NCBI RefSeq assembly: GCF_003862485.1
Contig: NZ_RRCM01000001.1
Location: forward strand, 580,443-644,442
Length of the DNA: 64,000 nucleotides
Direction of reading: 5' to 3'
Origin: Lachnoanaerobaculum orale
GTDB taxonomy: Bacteria > Bacillota > Clostridia > Lachnospirales > Lachnospiraceae
The stretch's first letter is position 1; every line of letters begins with the position of its first letter. Below the pieces are notes generated by a model. It was not told where the DNA came from. It saw nothing but the letters and a program-made list of their open reading frames with translations, and searched no databases. Position numbers and translations under genes: made by a program. Positions 35,673-45,392 of the stretch are shown here, one piece after another.

Positions 35673-35729
35673 GTGACAAAAAATACAGAACATAATGGTG
35701 GTATATTGTTAAAAAATAATGATTTTTGA
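35673..35729 (+). CDS. Possible 18-codon leader ORF
   Basis: A GTG follows AAAGGAGG by 4-5 bases and opens an 18-residue frame (starting MTKNTEHNGG) that stops 9 bases before the pectate-lyase start. The strong ribosome site is hard to explain otherwise, since the lyase has its own site (GGGAAGG). It could be a leader peptide affecting downstream translation. It may also be chance. Confidence 0.35.
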   Translation: MTKNTEHNGGILLKNNDF

Positions 35730-35738
35730 GGGAAGGAT

Positions 35739-38700
35739 ATGAAAAGAAATATTTTTAGATGCTTTATGGCATATATTTTGAGCATATTACTGTTAAGTAA
35801 CAGCTTGGAAGTATTTGCAAGTACTTTGACAAACGGGATAGAGATAACATCAGAAACCGAAGAAAGAAGTGATACCGTTATTTCAAAGGCAACGGATTCA
35901 AATGCAAAAGAATGGGAATTTACGTATTTCGGACCTTCTACATCTACAATTACAAATACTGTAAATGATGATGCAGATATAGATGGAGAAATAATTTTAA
36001 AATCAGCAACATATAAAAAAGACGGAAGTATAAATAAAAAAGGTGGAAAGTTCGTGTCTTCCGATCCTGCTGACGGAATAAGTTTCTATTATACAAAAAT
36101 AGATCCGAGTAAAGAAAATTTTATTCTTGAGGCGGATGTAAGGATTGATTATATGAATCCGAAACCTGATGGACAGGAGGGATTTGCACTGATGGTAAGG
36201 GACTCTATAGGTGAAAAAGGAGATCCGGCAAGTTCTGAATCAAATTTGGTATCTATAGGAGCAACACAATTACCTAAGGGAGAACTCAATTCTACAACTC
36301 AAGTAAAGGATATGCTTGGAGTAAGGGCGTACACAGGTATTGATAATAAGATAAAGCCTAATCCGGATACATTTAAAGTTTACAGATTAGGATTTGACAA
36401 GGACGGGGGCAAGGTAAGCAGTGGAGATACTTACAGAGTAAGGTTGGAGAAAAATTCTTCAAGCTATGTTGTATATCAGCTTGCTATGGACGGCTCTGAG
36501 CTTTATAAGTATGAAATTCCTATACAGGCAAAGGATATTCGTGCAAACAGTATAAGCGGATATGAAGAGTTAAACGACCCTATGAATGTACAGGATCGTT
36601 TTGCATATGTAGGATTTGCTGTTGCAAGAGGTATGAATGTCACATATTCCAATATAAAATTTGAAAAGAGTGAGTTTGATGCAAATGATTGGAGACCTCA
36701 AGAAAGCAGATATATAGATCTACAGGCTAAGATTACAAGTCCTGATACTGCGGCAGAAGAAAATTATACATTAGTATTTAAAGCCAATGCAAACGGAACG
36801 GCTAAAATTTATCAGGATAATGTACTTAAAGACAGCGTGGAAGTCGTTAATAATGAGGAACTTAAGAAAGATTATGATTTATCATCAGGTAAAAACTTCA
36901 GCGTTGAGTTTACCCCGGAAGCAGGTTATGAACCTGAACCTTTTGTGAAGCTTAAATCTTATGAAACTGTTACATTAAATAAAAGTGTATCATTAAGGAC
37001 TATAGGAAAAGACTCTTATATTTATGTATCAAATACAGGCTTGGATGGAAATGACGGTTCAGGGTATGATAATGCGATAAGCTTGGAGTCTGCAATAAAG
37101 TATGCAAGGCCTGGGCAGACAATATTATTGAAGCCTGAAGTTTATGATATGTCAAATAAGTCTCTAATTGTACAAAAGGGAAGAAACGGAAGAGAAGATA
37201 ATCCTATAAGAATACAGGGAGACGGTGGTTTTGCAACATTAGACTTTAATAGAAGCGGCAAGGGATTTAGCCTTGGCGGAGATTATTGGGAACTTAAGCA
37301 GTTTAATATTACAAATACTGCAGATGGATACAAAGGACTTGGAATCTCGGGAAGCCATAATAAAGCGGAAAGGCTAAATTCGTTTAACAACGGAACAACC
37401 GGACTGCAGATTTCAGGTAGCAGCGAAGATTCTAAAGATAAATGGCCAAGTTACAACTATATTTTAAACTGTACGTCAATGAATAATGCCGATTCGGCTA
37501 TGGAAGATGCCGACGGATTTGCAGCTAAGATCACATCGGGAGTAGGTAATGTTTTTGACGGTTGTATTGCGGCATATAATGCTGATGACGGCTGGGATTT
37601 GTTTGCCAAAGTGGCAACCGGGTCTATAGGAGATGTAACCATAAAAAACAGTGTGGCTTATAGAAACGGATATATACTGATAAAGAACGGCGGTAATAAA
37701 AAGAACTTTGAATTTGCATCGGGAACAGTGGATGAGTCTGGAAATTTGTCGTTTGAAAAGCCCAATATAATGTTGGATGCCGGAAACGGTAACGGATTTA
37801 AAATGGGCGGATCAAATGTATCCGGTGCACATAAACTTGATAATTCAATTTCATATGAAAATAAAGCAAAGGGAATTGATTCAAATTCAGGCCCGAATAT
37901 AAAGATTTCAAATTCAACATCATATAATAACGGAAGTTATAATGTTGCTTTGTATACAAGTGATAAAACATTAAAAACAGAGTTCAGTGCTAAAGGTATA
38001 TTGTCATTTAGAAAGGGAACAAATATAGGAGAGCAGCTTTCTTTGCAAAGCCAAGCCGGTTCCGATGTAATGGACGGAACAAACTTTTATTGGAATAAAG
38101 ATGAGAATATTTCAAAAAATACTGCTTCAAAAGTAATTACCGTGGTTGAAAATGATTTTATTAACCTTGATACTAAAAATGATCCGAAGCGAAACGGAGA
38201 GGGAAAAATCGATATGAACGGGCTTTTGCTTTTAAAACCGGAAGCTAAAGAAAAACTTTCTTCAGGTGCAGGGGGTAGAGCCTTTGGGGAAGAGGAGATT
38301 ATTCCTGATACACCAAGTAAAAACAACAATATAACTGAAGAAAAGCCAAAGGATGAATTATCAAATGATACTATCGAGAACCCGAAAGATAAATTATCAA
38401 ACGGTGGTGGACAGGATAATAATGCAGGTAAAAATCCTCATACGGAAGTAGCGGCTCAAACAGAAGTATCCGATAATAAGAATAAGCCGGCATCAGATGA
38501 TAGCAGAGTCGTTATACCAAAGAACTCAAACAGCAAGGCAAAAAACCGTAGGTCAAGTTCATCAAGTAGCTCGTCTAAGGGATCTAAGAAAGTATTTCAT
38601 AATACTTTTACAGGATGGAAAACAGAAACCGTAAACGGTCACAATGTTTGGAAATATGTGGAAAACGGGAAGAATGTAACATCTCAGTGGGCATACATAT

Positions 38701-38843
38701 TTAATCCTTATACAAATAGAAATGCATGGTTTAAGTTTGATAAAGACGGAATTATGGAGACCGGATGGATTAATGAAAACGGAATAAATTATTATCTTAG
38801 TGAGATTTCAGACGGATCTTTGGGAGAGTGGATTAAAAAATAG
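35739..38843 (+). CDS. Secreted PL9-like pectate lyase with cell-wall-binding tail
   Basis: 1034 residues. A signal peptide (1-27) is followed by a beta-sandwich-like region, then from about 425 a right-handed beta-helix. The PL9 features are clear: YVSNTGLDGNDGSGYDNAIS, a DADGFAAK segment, and AYNADDGWDLFAK, which in PL9 holds calcium and catalytic residues. After a Ser/Lys/Asn-rich linker (about 850-950), the last 80 residues carry glucan/choline-binding-like repeats (WAYIFNPYTNRNAWFKFDKD, METGWINENGINYYL). It probably degrades pectin or a related polyuronate while held on the cell surface. Confidence 0.85.
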   Translation: MKRNIFRCFMAYILSILLLSNSLEVFASTLTNGIEITSETEERSDTVISKATDSNAKEWEFTYFGPSTSTITNTVNDDADIDGEIILKSATYKKDGSINKKGGKFVSSDPADGISFYYTKIDPSKENFILEADVRIDYMNPKPDGQEGFALMVRDSIGEKGDPASSESNLVSIGATQLPKGELNSTTQVKDMLGVRAYTGIDNKIKPNPDTFKVYRLGFDKDGGKVSSGDTYRVRLEKNSSSYVVYQLAMDGSELYKYEIPIQAKDIRANSISGYEELNDPMNVQDRFAYVGFAVARGMNVTYSNIKFEKSEFDANDWRPQESRYIDLQAKITSPDTAAEENYTLVFKANANGTAKIYQDNVLKDSVEVVNNEELKKDYDLSSGKNFSVEFTPEAGYEPEPFVKLKSYETVTLNKSVSLRTIGKDSYIYVSNTGLDGNDGSGYDNAISLESAIKYARPGQTILLKPEVYDMSNKSLIVQKGRNGREDNPIRIQGDGGFATLDFNRSGKGFSLGGDYWELKQFNITNTADGYKGLGISGSHNKAERLNSFNNGTTGLQISGSSEDSKDKWPSYNYILNCTSMNNADSAMEDADGFAAKITSGVGNVFDGCIAAYNADDGWDLFAKVATGSIGDVTIKNSVAYRNGYILIKNGGNKKNFEFASGTVDESGNLSFEKPNIMLDAGNGNGFKMGGSNVSGAHKLDNSISYENKAKGIDSNSGPNIKISNSTSYNNGSYNVALYTSDKTLKTEFSAKGILSFRKGTNIGEQLSLQSQAGSDVMDGTNFYWNKDENISKNTASKVITVVENDFINLDTKNDPKRNGEGKIDMNGLLLLKPEAKEKLSSGAGGRAFGEEEIIPDTPSKNNNITEEKPKDELSNDTIENPKDKLSNGGGQDNNAGKNPHTEVAAQTEVSDNKNKPASDDSRVVIPKNSNSKAKNRRSSSSSSSSKGSKKVFHNTFTGWKTETVNGHNVWKYVENGKNVTSQWAYIFNPYTNRNAWFKFDKDGIMETGWINENGINYYLSEISDGSLGEWIKK

Positions 38844-38864
38844 TATATAAAGCTTTAAATTTAA

Positions 38865-38904
38865 AAAGGGCTGCAGTAATCGAAAATGACTACTACAGCC
38901 TTTG
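38865..38904 (+). terminator. Bidirectional terminator
   Basis: GGCTG-c-AGTA pairs with TACT-a-CAGCC around a 12-base loop, with A-rich and T-rich flanks. It sits between the convergent lyase and sbcC genes. Confidence 0.78.
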
Positions 38905-38905
38905 T

Positions 38906-41671
38906 TTATGCTATTATTTCAGCCCTGCTTCCGCCGGTCTTGTCCTTTTTAACAATAATTTGTTTGTCGATTTTTTGCTTTAGTTCACCCACATGGGAGA
39001 TGATGCCGATAAGCTTATTGCTGCTTGCAAGTGAGGCAAGGGCATTCATTGCCTGAGCGAGGGAGTCTTCATCAAGTGAGCCGAATCCCTCATCAATAAA
39101 CATGGTATCAAGTTGAATACCGCCGGCTGAGGATTGAATCTCATCAGAGAGTCCAAGTGCCAGAGCCAAAGAAGCTTTAAAGGATTCGCCGCCTGAGAGC
39201 GATTTCACACTTCGCTCAGTACCGTTGTAGTGGTCTATTACATCAAGGTCCAGGCCGCTTTGCCCCATCTTACTTGCAGCTTCCTTTCTTCTTACAAGAT
39301 CGTACTGACCGCCTGTCATTATCACAAGTCTTGCATTTGCTCTTGAGATAATTCTGTCAAAATAATGCATCTGGATATAGGTTTCAAGCATTATCTTGTC
39401 CTTTCCTGTAATGTTGCCGTTGGCCGTATCGGACAGAGCCTTCACAATTGTATATTGTTTTTCAGCCTCTATAAGTTCATCAGATTTCAGATTGATATTT
39501 TTATAATTAGACTGATTGTTTACTATTCGACTGTGAATCTCTTCCTTGTATGCTCTAAGTCTGCTTATATTGCCCTCAAGCTCATTTAATTTGATTTTTT
39601 CATTGTCAAGGTTAATTTCTTCCTTACCATCAAGCTGCTTTGAAAGCTCTGCCTTGGTGGCGGTGGCTGAAGCAAGTTTTTCATTACATTCATTAAGCCT
39701 TTTTGTGGCAAGCTCTATAGCTTTTTGAATCTTTAAAACGGTATCATTGTTACTTTTTATCTTTGCATCCGCCTCAAGCTTTGAGGAGAAAAGCAGCTTA
39801 CTCTTTAAACTTTTAATTCTTTCTTCAATTGCTTTGTTCTCGGAGGTATAAGTAGTAACAGTATTTGATATGGTATTGATACTGTCTTGCAGTTCTTCAA
39901 GTCGTTTTGTTGACTGTGGCAAAATCTTTTCGATACTGTCTTTTCTTGAAATATTTTTGCTTAACTGCTCAATCTCACTGTTAATGCTCTTTATTTTGGC
40001 TTGAAGTTCACTGATATTTTCTTTTGCAATATCTGTGGCACTGTTCATATTGATATCACCAAGCAGCTCCTTTATAGATGTGAGAGTGGCTTCCATCTTT
40101 TCATTTATAGCACCATTTAGTTTGCCGGCCGCCTGACTTGCGTGTTCCACTTCTTTATTGGCGGCTGAAAGCCTGTTTTGTAAAGTATCAAGTTCCTCTT
40201 TTGTAGGAACATCTACAGGTTTTGAGGCTTTTTTAGGATGTGATAGCGATCCGCATACGGGACATGGCATATTTTCTTCTAAGCTTTCCGCCAAAATACC
40301 TGCCTGTGCGTCAAGATACAGTTTGTGCCCTTCTTTGTAGGAAGCATCTAAGCTATCGACATTTGACTTCTTTTCTTTGTAAATTTGTACAGCCTTTTTA
40401 TGCTCCTCATGATTTTTCTTTAAAGCTTCCATACTCTGAAGTAATTGTTGAAGTTTTGAAAGCCTGTCATTAAGACTGAGTATATTATTTTCAAGTATTA
40501 TTTTTTGTTCGCCGCATTTTTCCAATGTCTTTGCCTCGGCAGATAAGCTTTCAATCTGTGACTTTAAGGTATCTATATCTGTCTTTGCCTTATTCAGAGT
40601 CAGATTATTCTGTTCTATAAGAGAAATATTTTTAGCCAAGGCTGCCTGTTTTTGACTCAGCTCGTCATACTCAGGTAACTGTGCCGATATGGTAGCGGAA
40701 TCCTTTGTAAGTTTTTCAATTTCAACGGATTTTTTATTCTCATCATCTAAAGAGGCGGCAAGTGTGATTTTTTCACTTGAAAGCTTTTCAAGCAGTGCCC
40801 CGGTTTGTTCAAGTAAAAGCTTTGCTCTTGATATACTTTCACCCTGTTGTATATTAAGCTTAATCGTATCGGCTTGTTTTTCAATATTTAGAATTTTTTC
40901 AGCTGTTTTTTCTTCGGATTGTGAGTCTTCAGCCAGCAGCTTTTCAAGTAATGATATACATTCATCTATAGGTAACTCATTATTTTTGGCTTTTGAAACC
41001 TGTACACAATGTAGTGAAGATTCGTCACAATTTATACCTGCAATATATTGTGTGATGCTTTGCCTTATCTTTGAACAGTTGTTATCAAGAGATGAGGCCT
41101 CCTGCTTTAACTTGTTTTGAAGATCCGAATACAGCTTGGTTTTGAAAATATGTCTGAATATTTCTATTCTATCCTTTGTGGGAGCAAGTAAAAGTTTTAA
41201 GAAATCACCCTGTGCAATCATTGCAATCTGACAGAACTGATTTTTATCAATTCCCATTATGTTTTTTATGGCGGTATCCACTTCTTTTGTCTTTGTAAGT
41301 ACCTTTCCGTCAGGAAGAGTAAGCTCTACACCGGCTGTTTGTTTGGTGACACCGGATCCTCTTTGTGAGGCCCTTTCGTATTCGGGGTTTCTTTTGACGG
41401 TATATTCATTATCCTTATATTTGAAAGTAAGTTTTACAAAGGTAGGTGTTTCAAGGTCTGCATATTTTGAACGAAACATTGAAACTTCTCTGTTATTACC
41501 GCTGGGATCTCCATAAAGTGCATAGGTAATTGCATCAAATATGGTTGTTTTACCGGCTCCAGTATCACCTGTTATAAGGTAAAGTCCGCCTGTGCCGAGC
41601 TTGTCAAAGTCAAAATCCGTCTTGCCTGCGTAAGGACCGAAGGCTGAAAGTGTAAGTTTTAACGGTCTCAT
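38906..41671 (-). CDS. sbcC: Exonuclease subunit SbcC (Rad50-like)
   Basis: 921 residues: N-terminal Walker A (GDTGAGKTT), long coiled coils, a zinc hook (MPCPVCGS) in the middle, and the C-terminal ABC part with LSGGESFKASLAL and Walker B (MFIDEGFGSLD). With SbcD it forms the complex that cleaves DNA hairpins and protein-blocked ends. The start lies one base after the sbcD stop, so the genes are translationally coupled. Confidence 0.95.
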   Translation of the reverse strand: MRPLKLTLSAFGPYAGKTDFDFDKLGTGGLYLITGDTGAGKTTIFDAITYALYGDPSGNNREVSMFRSKYADLETPTFVKLTFKYKDNEYTVKRNPEYERASQRGSGVTKQTAGVELTLPDGKVLTKTKEVDTAIKNIMGIDKNQFCQIAMIAQGDFLKLLLAPTKDRIEIFRHIFKTKLYSDLQNKLKQEASSLDNNCSKIRQSITQYIAGINCDESSLHCVQVSKAKNNELPIDECISLLEKLLAEDSQSEEKTAEKILNIEKQADTIKLNIQQGESISRAKLLLEQTGALLEKLSSEKITLAASLDDENKKSVEIEKLTKDSATISAQLPEYDELSQKQAALAKNISLIEQNNLTLNKAKTDIDTLKSQIESLSAEAKTLEKCGEQKIILENNILSLNDRLSKLQQLLQSMEALKKNHEEHKKAVQIYKEKKSNVDSLDASYKEGHKLYLDAQAGILAESLEENMPCPVCGSLSHPKKASKPVDVPTKEELDTLQNRLSAANKEVEHASQAAGKLNGAINEKMEATLTSIKELLGDINMNSATDIAKENISELQAKIKSINSEIEQLSKNISRKDSIEKILPQSTKRLEELQDSINTISNTVTTYTSENKAIEERIKSLKSKLLFSSKLEADAKIKSNNDTVLKIQKAIELATKRLNECNEKLASATATKAELSKQLDGKEEINLDNEKIKLNELEGNISRLRAYKEEIHSRIVNNQSNYKNINLKSDELIEAEKQYTIVKALSDTANGNITGKDKIMLETYIQMHYFDRIISRANARLVIMTGGQYDLVRRKEAASKMGQSGLDLDVIDHYNGTERSVKSLSGGESFKASLALALGLSDEIQSSAGGIQLDTMFIDEGFGSLDEDSLAQAMNALASLASSNKLIGIISHVGELKQKIDKQIIVKKDKTGGSRAEIIA

Positions 41672-41672
41672 A

Positions 41673-42803
41673 TTATTTCCATACTCCTTCTATAATATTT
41701 TCAAGGAAAATTCTCTGAGCATCACTTAAATGATTGCCGTTTTGAATTTCATAGAATGTATCAAAAAGTTCAAGCGGTGACATGGAGTCTACAGCATTTA
41801 TAAGATTGATTTCGGAACTTTTTCTCGTCCTTTGATTGTCATAGTCAAGTTTCATAATATTTTTGTATATCACACGAAGCTTTGTTATAACATCAGGTAT
41901 ATCCTCTTCATCTGTCAATGTGATATGTACATAGTCGGTTGGAAGAGAAGTGTTTTCATAGAAGCTTTTAAGCATCAGTTCGTTGTAGCTTCCTTTTATT
42001 TCAACCATATCTCTAAGCGGTGTGAGAGGGATAAAGTCAAGTTTTATATCACCTTTTTCTTTTATATCAATAACTGTTATACTTTTTGTATCTTTTGATT
42101 CTGAAAAGGAGTATTTTAGCGGTGTTCCGCAGTATCTGATATATTCACTGCCGCAACTTTGGGAACGATGTATATGACCAAGTGCAACATAGTCAAAGTC
42201 TTTAAAAATATCTGCATCCACATTGTCACTGCCGCCTACAGAAACATCTTCGGACTCCGTGCGTGAAGAGCCTGTAACAAACTGATGTGTTATAAGTATA
42301 TTTCTTTTTGTGTTGTCAATATTCATATCTGTGATAACGGCATTCAGGGCGTCCGTATATGTGGAAATGGAAGCATCAGGGAAAAATCTTCTTACATGAA
42401 CAGGTTTGATAAAAGGTAACATATAAAAATTGATATCACCGCATTCATCATCTACAGATATCGGAAGAATTTTACCGTTATATACAGGTGAGAGGTATAT
42501 ACCGCTTTTATCAAATAATCTGGAGCCGAAGGCAATGCGCTCCGCGGAGTCGTGATTGCCGCTGATTATAAATACATATAGATTTCTTTTTGACAGCTTA
42601 TATAAGAAATCGTCAAAAAGCTCAACCGCTTCAGCAGGCGGGATGGGTTTGTCATATATATCCCCTGCGAGTATGATAACTTTCGGTTTTTGCTCATCTA
42701 TGATATTTATTATTTCGTTGAGAATGTAGGTTTGATCTTCAATCATGGAAAACTCATTCACACGTTTCCCAAGATGAAGGTCTGACAGATGCATTATTTT
42801 CAT
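41673..42803 (-). CDS. sbcD: Exonuclease subunit SbcD (Mre11-like)
   Basis: 376 residues. The metallophosphatase motifs are all present: SDLHLGK, AGDIYD, SGNHDSAERI, ITHQF and LGHIHRSQ. It is the nuclease partner of SbcC in double-strand break processing. It is the first gene of the two-gene operon, with a good promoter about 110 bases upstream. Confidence 0.95.
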   Translation of the reverse strand: MKIMHLSDLHLGKRVNEFSMIEDQTYILNEIINIIDEQKPKVIILAGDIYDKPIPPAEAVELFDDFLYKLSKRNLYVFIISGNHDSAERIAFGSRLFDKSGIYLSPVYNGKILPISVDDECGDINFYMLPFIKPVHVRRFFPDASISTYTDALNAVITDMNIDNTKRNILITHQFVTGSSRTESEDVSVGGSDNVDADIFKDFDYVALGHIHRSQSCGSEYIRYCGTPLKYSFSESKDTKSITVIDIKEKGDIKLDFIPLTPLRDMVEIKGSYNELMLKSFYENTSLPTDYVHITLTDEEDIPDVITKLRVIYKNIMKLDYDNQRTRKSSEINLINAVDSMSPLELFDTFYEIQNGNHLSDAQRIFLENIIEGVWK

Positions 42804-42902
42804 AAATTTGCCCTTTCATTGTAAAAATCACGATTACTAACTTGTTTGTCCAAATTTTCTATTGAAAAATAAAAAGATTGGCACTTTAAGTCTAAAAGTA
42901 TA

Positions 42903-42940
42903 TATGCTAATATTATAGCATAACTGTGATTGTTAGTAAA
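42903..42940 (-). promoter_or_regulatory. sbcDC promoter overlapping a 7-bp dyad
   Basis: On the minus strand, TTTACT (42940-42935) and TATAAT (42917-42912) are 17 bases apart, with an extended TG. The arms TATGCTA (42903-42909) and TAGCATA (42916-42922) form a perfect inverted repeat covering the -10, which may be an operator. Confidence 0.6.
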
Positions 42941-42976
42941 AATTTTTGACAAACATCAAAACAGACTGGGGGCTTT

Positions 42977-43363
42977 ATGAAGACTTGGATTTTTATGTTG
43001 TTGGTTGATTTGCTTATACCTGCCGTAATGGTGTTTTTCGGACTTAGATTTGAAAAGAAAACACCGAAACCTGCAAGGAGTATGTTTTCGTTCGGTTATA
43101 GAACCGTAATGTCTATGAAGAGCAAGGAGACATGGGATTTTGCACATAAGACTGTGGGTAAGTTGTATGTTATTATGGGAATAATATTGGCGGTGTTGAG
43201 CATTGTTGTATTACTGTTTACAATAGGTAAAGACAAAGATACAATCGGATTTACAGGAATGATTATATGCTATGTTCAGATAGTGGGAATGCTTTTGCCA
43301 TGTATACCTACTGAGCTGGCACTTAGAAGAAATTTTGATAAAAACGGAAAGAGAAAGAACTGA
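42977..43363 (+). CDS. SdpI-family membrane protein
   Basis: 128 residues with three membrane helices. GYRTVMSMKSKETWDFAH is the SdpI C-domain motif. SdpI of Bacillus gives immunity to the SdpC killing factor; in other species the family is common and its role uncertain. It lies 2 bases before a Nudix gene, in a co-directional run. Confidence 0.85.
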   Translation: MKTWIFMLLVDLLIPAVMVFFGLRFEKKTPKPARSMFSFGYRTVMSMKSKETWDFAHKTVGKLYVIMGIILAVLSIVVLLFTIGKDKDTIGFTGMIICYVQIVGMLLPCIPTELALRRNFDKNGKRKN

Positions 43364-43365
43364 TA

Positions 43366-43860
43366 ATGAAAGAAGCCGCACTTTGCACACTGTGCTATAT
43401 TGAAAGAGATGATAAATACTTAATGTTACACAGAGTGAGTAAGAAAAATGATATCAATAAGGATAAGTGGATCGGTGTCGGAGGTCATTTTAAAGATTTG
43501 GAAAGTCCTGAGGATTGTCTTATCAGAGAGGTAAGAGAAGAGACGGGATATGAGCTTTGTGACTTTGATTTTAGAGGAATTGTAACATTCGTGTGTGGAA
43601 AGACCGGAGCGGAAGTAGTGGAATATATGCACCTGTATGTCGGCAGAAATGTAGTCGGAGAGCCTATTGAATGTGATGAAGGAAAGCTTGTCTGGGTAGA
43701 TAAAAAGGAAGTGTTTAATCTCAATCTGTGGGAGGGAGACAAAATTTTCCTAAGATTACTTAATGAGAGCAAGGACCTTTTCTCATTGAAGCTTGTATAT
43801 GATGAGAATGAGCAACTCAAAAGCGCTGTATTAAACGGGAAGGCGATGGATATAGAATAG
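43366..43860 (+). CDS. Nudix hydrolase, MutT-like
   Basis: 164 residues with a complete Nudix box, GHFKDLESPEDCLIREVREE ending in TGY (GX5EX7REUXEEXGU). It is probably an 8-oxo-dGTP diphosphatase cleaning the nucleotide pool (YVTKDEQ-like N-terminal layout: ALCTLCYIERDDKYLMLHR). The exact substrate cannot be fixed from the sequence. Confidence 0.9.
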   Translation: MKEAALCTLCYIERDDKYLMLHRVSKKNDINKDKWIGVGGHFKDLESPEDCLIREVREETGYELCDFDFRGIVTFVCGKTGAEVVEYMHLYVGRNVVGEPIECDEGKLVWVDKKEVFNLNLWEGDKIFLRLLNESKDLFSLKLVYDENEQLKSAVLNGKAMDIE

Positions 43861-43892
43861 ATTTTTATGTGTTTTAGAAGTAGGGGGAGTTT

Positions 43893-44762
43893 ATGGAAAA
43901 GAAGTTTCGTATAAGAGGCGAGATATATTTATTGTTGTCCGGATTTTTCTTCGGACTGCAGCCTTTTTTTGCAAAGATAATATATGCTCACGGTGGAGAT
44001 GCATACAGTCTGCTGGTTCTTAGGTTTTTTGTAAGCGGAATTGTATTTGCCATAATTTCTATGCTTATCGGTACAGGTATGAAACTTAGCAAAGATGAGT
44101 TTCTTTCCGTGCTGATTTTGTCTGTTCCTGAGACCGTTATGTGCATATTGCTGTTTGTATCATACAGCTATATTTCATCCGGACTTGCATCTACGCTGCA
44201 TTTTTCATATCCGGCGGCGGTTATATTACTTGAGTTATTGATTTTTAGAAAGAAAATAAGTAAAATCAAACTGTTATGTCTGATATTTTGCGCTATAGGT
44301 ATAGGAGTATTTTATCAGCCTGACGGAAATATAAATATTCTCGGTATGGTCTTGGCACTTGCCTCAGGTGTGGGGTATGCAATATATATTATAGTGTTGA
44401 CTCATGGAAAATCTTCAAGAATACCTGTAGTTAAGATGTCTGCATGGCTTTCTTTTTTGGTAGCCGTAGAAATAGCAATAATCATGGTTGTTCTCGGCAA
44501 GGTAAGGTTTGAGATGGATACTACAGCTGTTGCAATAAGTGTTTTCATGGCTGCTGTAATTTCCACATCCGCACTTTGTGCTTTTCAGGTGGGTGCGCCT
44601 ATGTGCGGAGCGCAGACTGCAGCTCTGCTTAGTACAATTGAGCCTGTGAGCAGTATTTTACTTGGAGTCATATTCCTTGGCGAGAATATGAATATAAGGA
44701 TTTTTATAGGTATATGTTTTATACTTTTATCAATAGTTATTCAAATAAAGGAGAAAAAATAA
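43893..44762 (+). CDS. EamA/DMT-family transporter
   Basis: 289 residues, ten hydrophobic helices in two repeats of five, with the EamA features in GLQPFFAKIIYAHGGDAYSL and the C-terminal TIEPVSSILLGVIFLGE. It is a drug/metabolite exporter of unknown substrate. The stop is one base before the next gene. Confidence 0.9.
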   Translation: MEKKFRIRGEIYLLLSGFFFGLQPFFAKIIYAHGGDAYSLLVLRFFVSGIVFAIISMLIGTGMKLSKDEFLSVLILSVPETVMCILLFVSYSYISSGLASTLHFSYPAAVILLELLIFRKKISKIKLLCLIFCAIGIGVFYQPDGNINILGMVLALASGVGYAIYIIVLTHGKSSRIPVVKMSAWLSFLVAVEIAIIMVVLGKVRFEMDTTAVAISVFMAAVISTSALCAFQVGAPMCGAQTAALLSTIEPVSSILLGVIFLGENMNIRIFIGICFILLSIVIQIKEKK

Positions 44763-44763
44763 T

Positions 44764-45219
44764 ATGAGATTAGCGGTTGCATTACAGGAGAGAGCGGACC
44801 TGAATATTAAAATAGACGATTTAAAAGACAGACTTGAAAGAAATGTACTGGTTCAGGAAGGCGAAGAGCCGACAGAAGAGCCTATGGCTTTGAAAAAAGA
44901 GCTGGATTCCTGTATTGAAAGATTGTCATATCTGATAGCGGCTATCAATAAAACAAATTGTGAGACATTTATTGACGGAAAGTCTGTTACTCAATTGCTT
45001 GCAAGAAAGGATGCTCTTTCAGTAAAGGTAAGTGCATATAGAGATACCGTATATACAGGAAACAGTAATACTAACAGGGCGAGAAATACCGAGATAAAGA
45101 TAATGCCTGCAATAGATGTAAAGGCTTGGCAAAAAGAGACGGATCTTATTGCAAAAGAAATAAGACTTATTGATAATAAAATTCAGGAAACCAACTGGAC
45201 TACTGAACTTATAGAATAA
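44764..45219 (+). CDS. DIP1984 family protein
   Basis: 151 residues. The helical coiled-coil pattern (ALQERADLNIKIDDLKDRLERN, INKTNCETFIDGKSVTQLLARKD, SAYRDTV) is that of the DIP1984 family, which is small, soluble and of unknown role. GGAG of its ribosome site lies in the end of the transporter gene. Confidence 0.85.
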   Translation: MRLAVALQERADLNIKIDDLKDRLERNVLVQEGEEPTEEPMALKKELDSCIERLSYLIAAINKTNCETFIDGKSVTQLLARKDALSVKVSAYRDTVYTGNSNTNRARNTEIKIMPAIDVKAWQKETDLIAKEIRLIDNKIQETNWTTELIE

Positions 45220-45392
45220 TATTTTTTAGACGGTAGCATATTCAGGGCGAGTAAAAACTGCACTTTGCACACATATCGACCTTGGGCAGGTCAAATATCA
45301 TTGTTATGCCCAGACAGTGTACAAATGTATTATTATAGATAACCGTTATTACCGATTACTGACTGTTTGTGTGAGGGAGGGAAGAGGGATTT
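45220..45392 (+). other. 173-base leader with possible pseudoknot
   Basis: No gene. GACCT-TGGGC-AGGTC forms a hairpin near 45279-45294, and its loop TGGGC can pair with GCCCA about 25 bases downstream, giving an H-type pseudoknot or two exclusive structures. It does not match a riboswitch class I know. It precedes the radical SAM gene. Confidence 0.35.

Noticed and set aside
42946-42977. TTGACA before the SdpI-family gene as its promoter
   Set aside because: There is no room for a -10 and a leader before the ATG at 42977, so the hexamer is probably chance.
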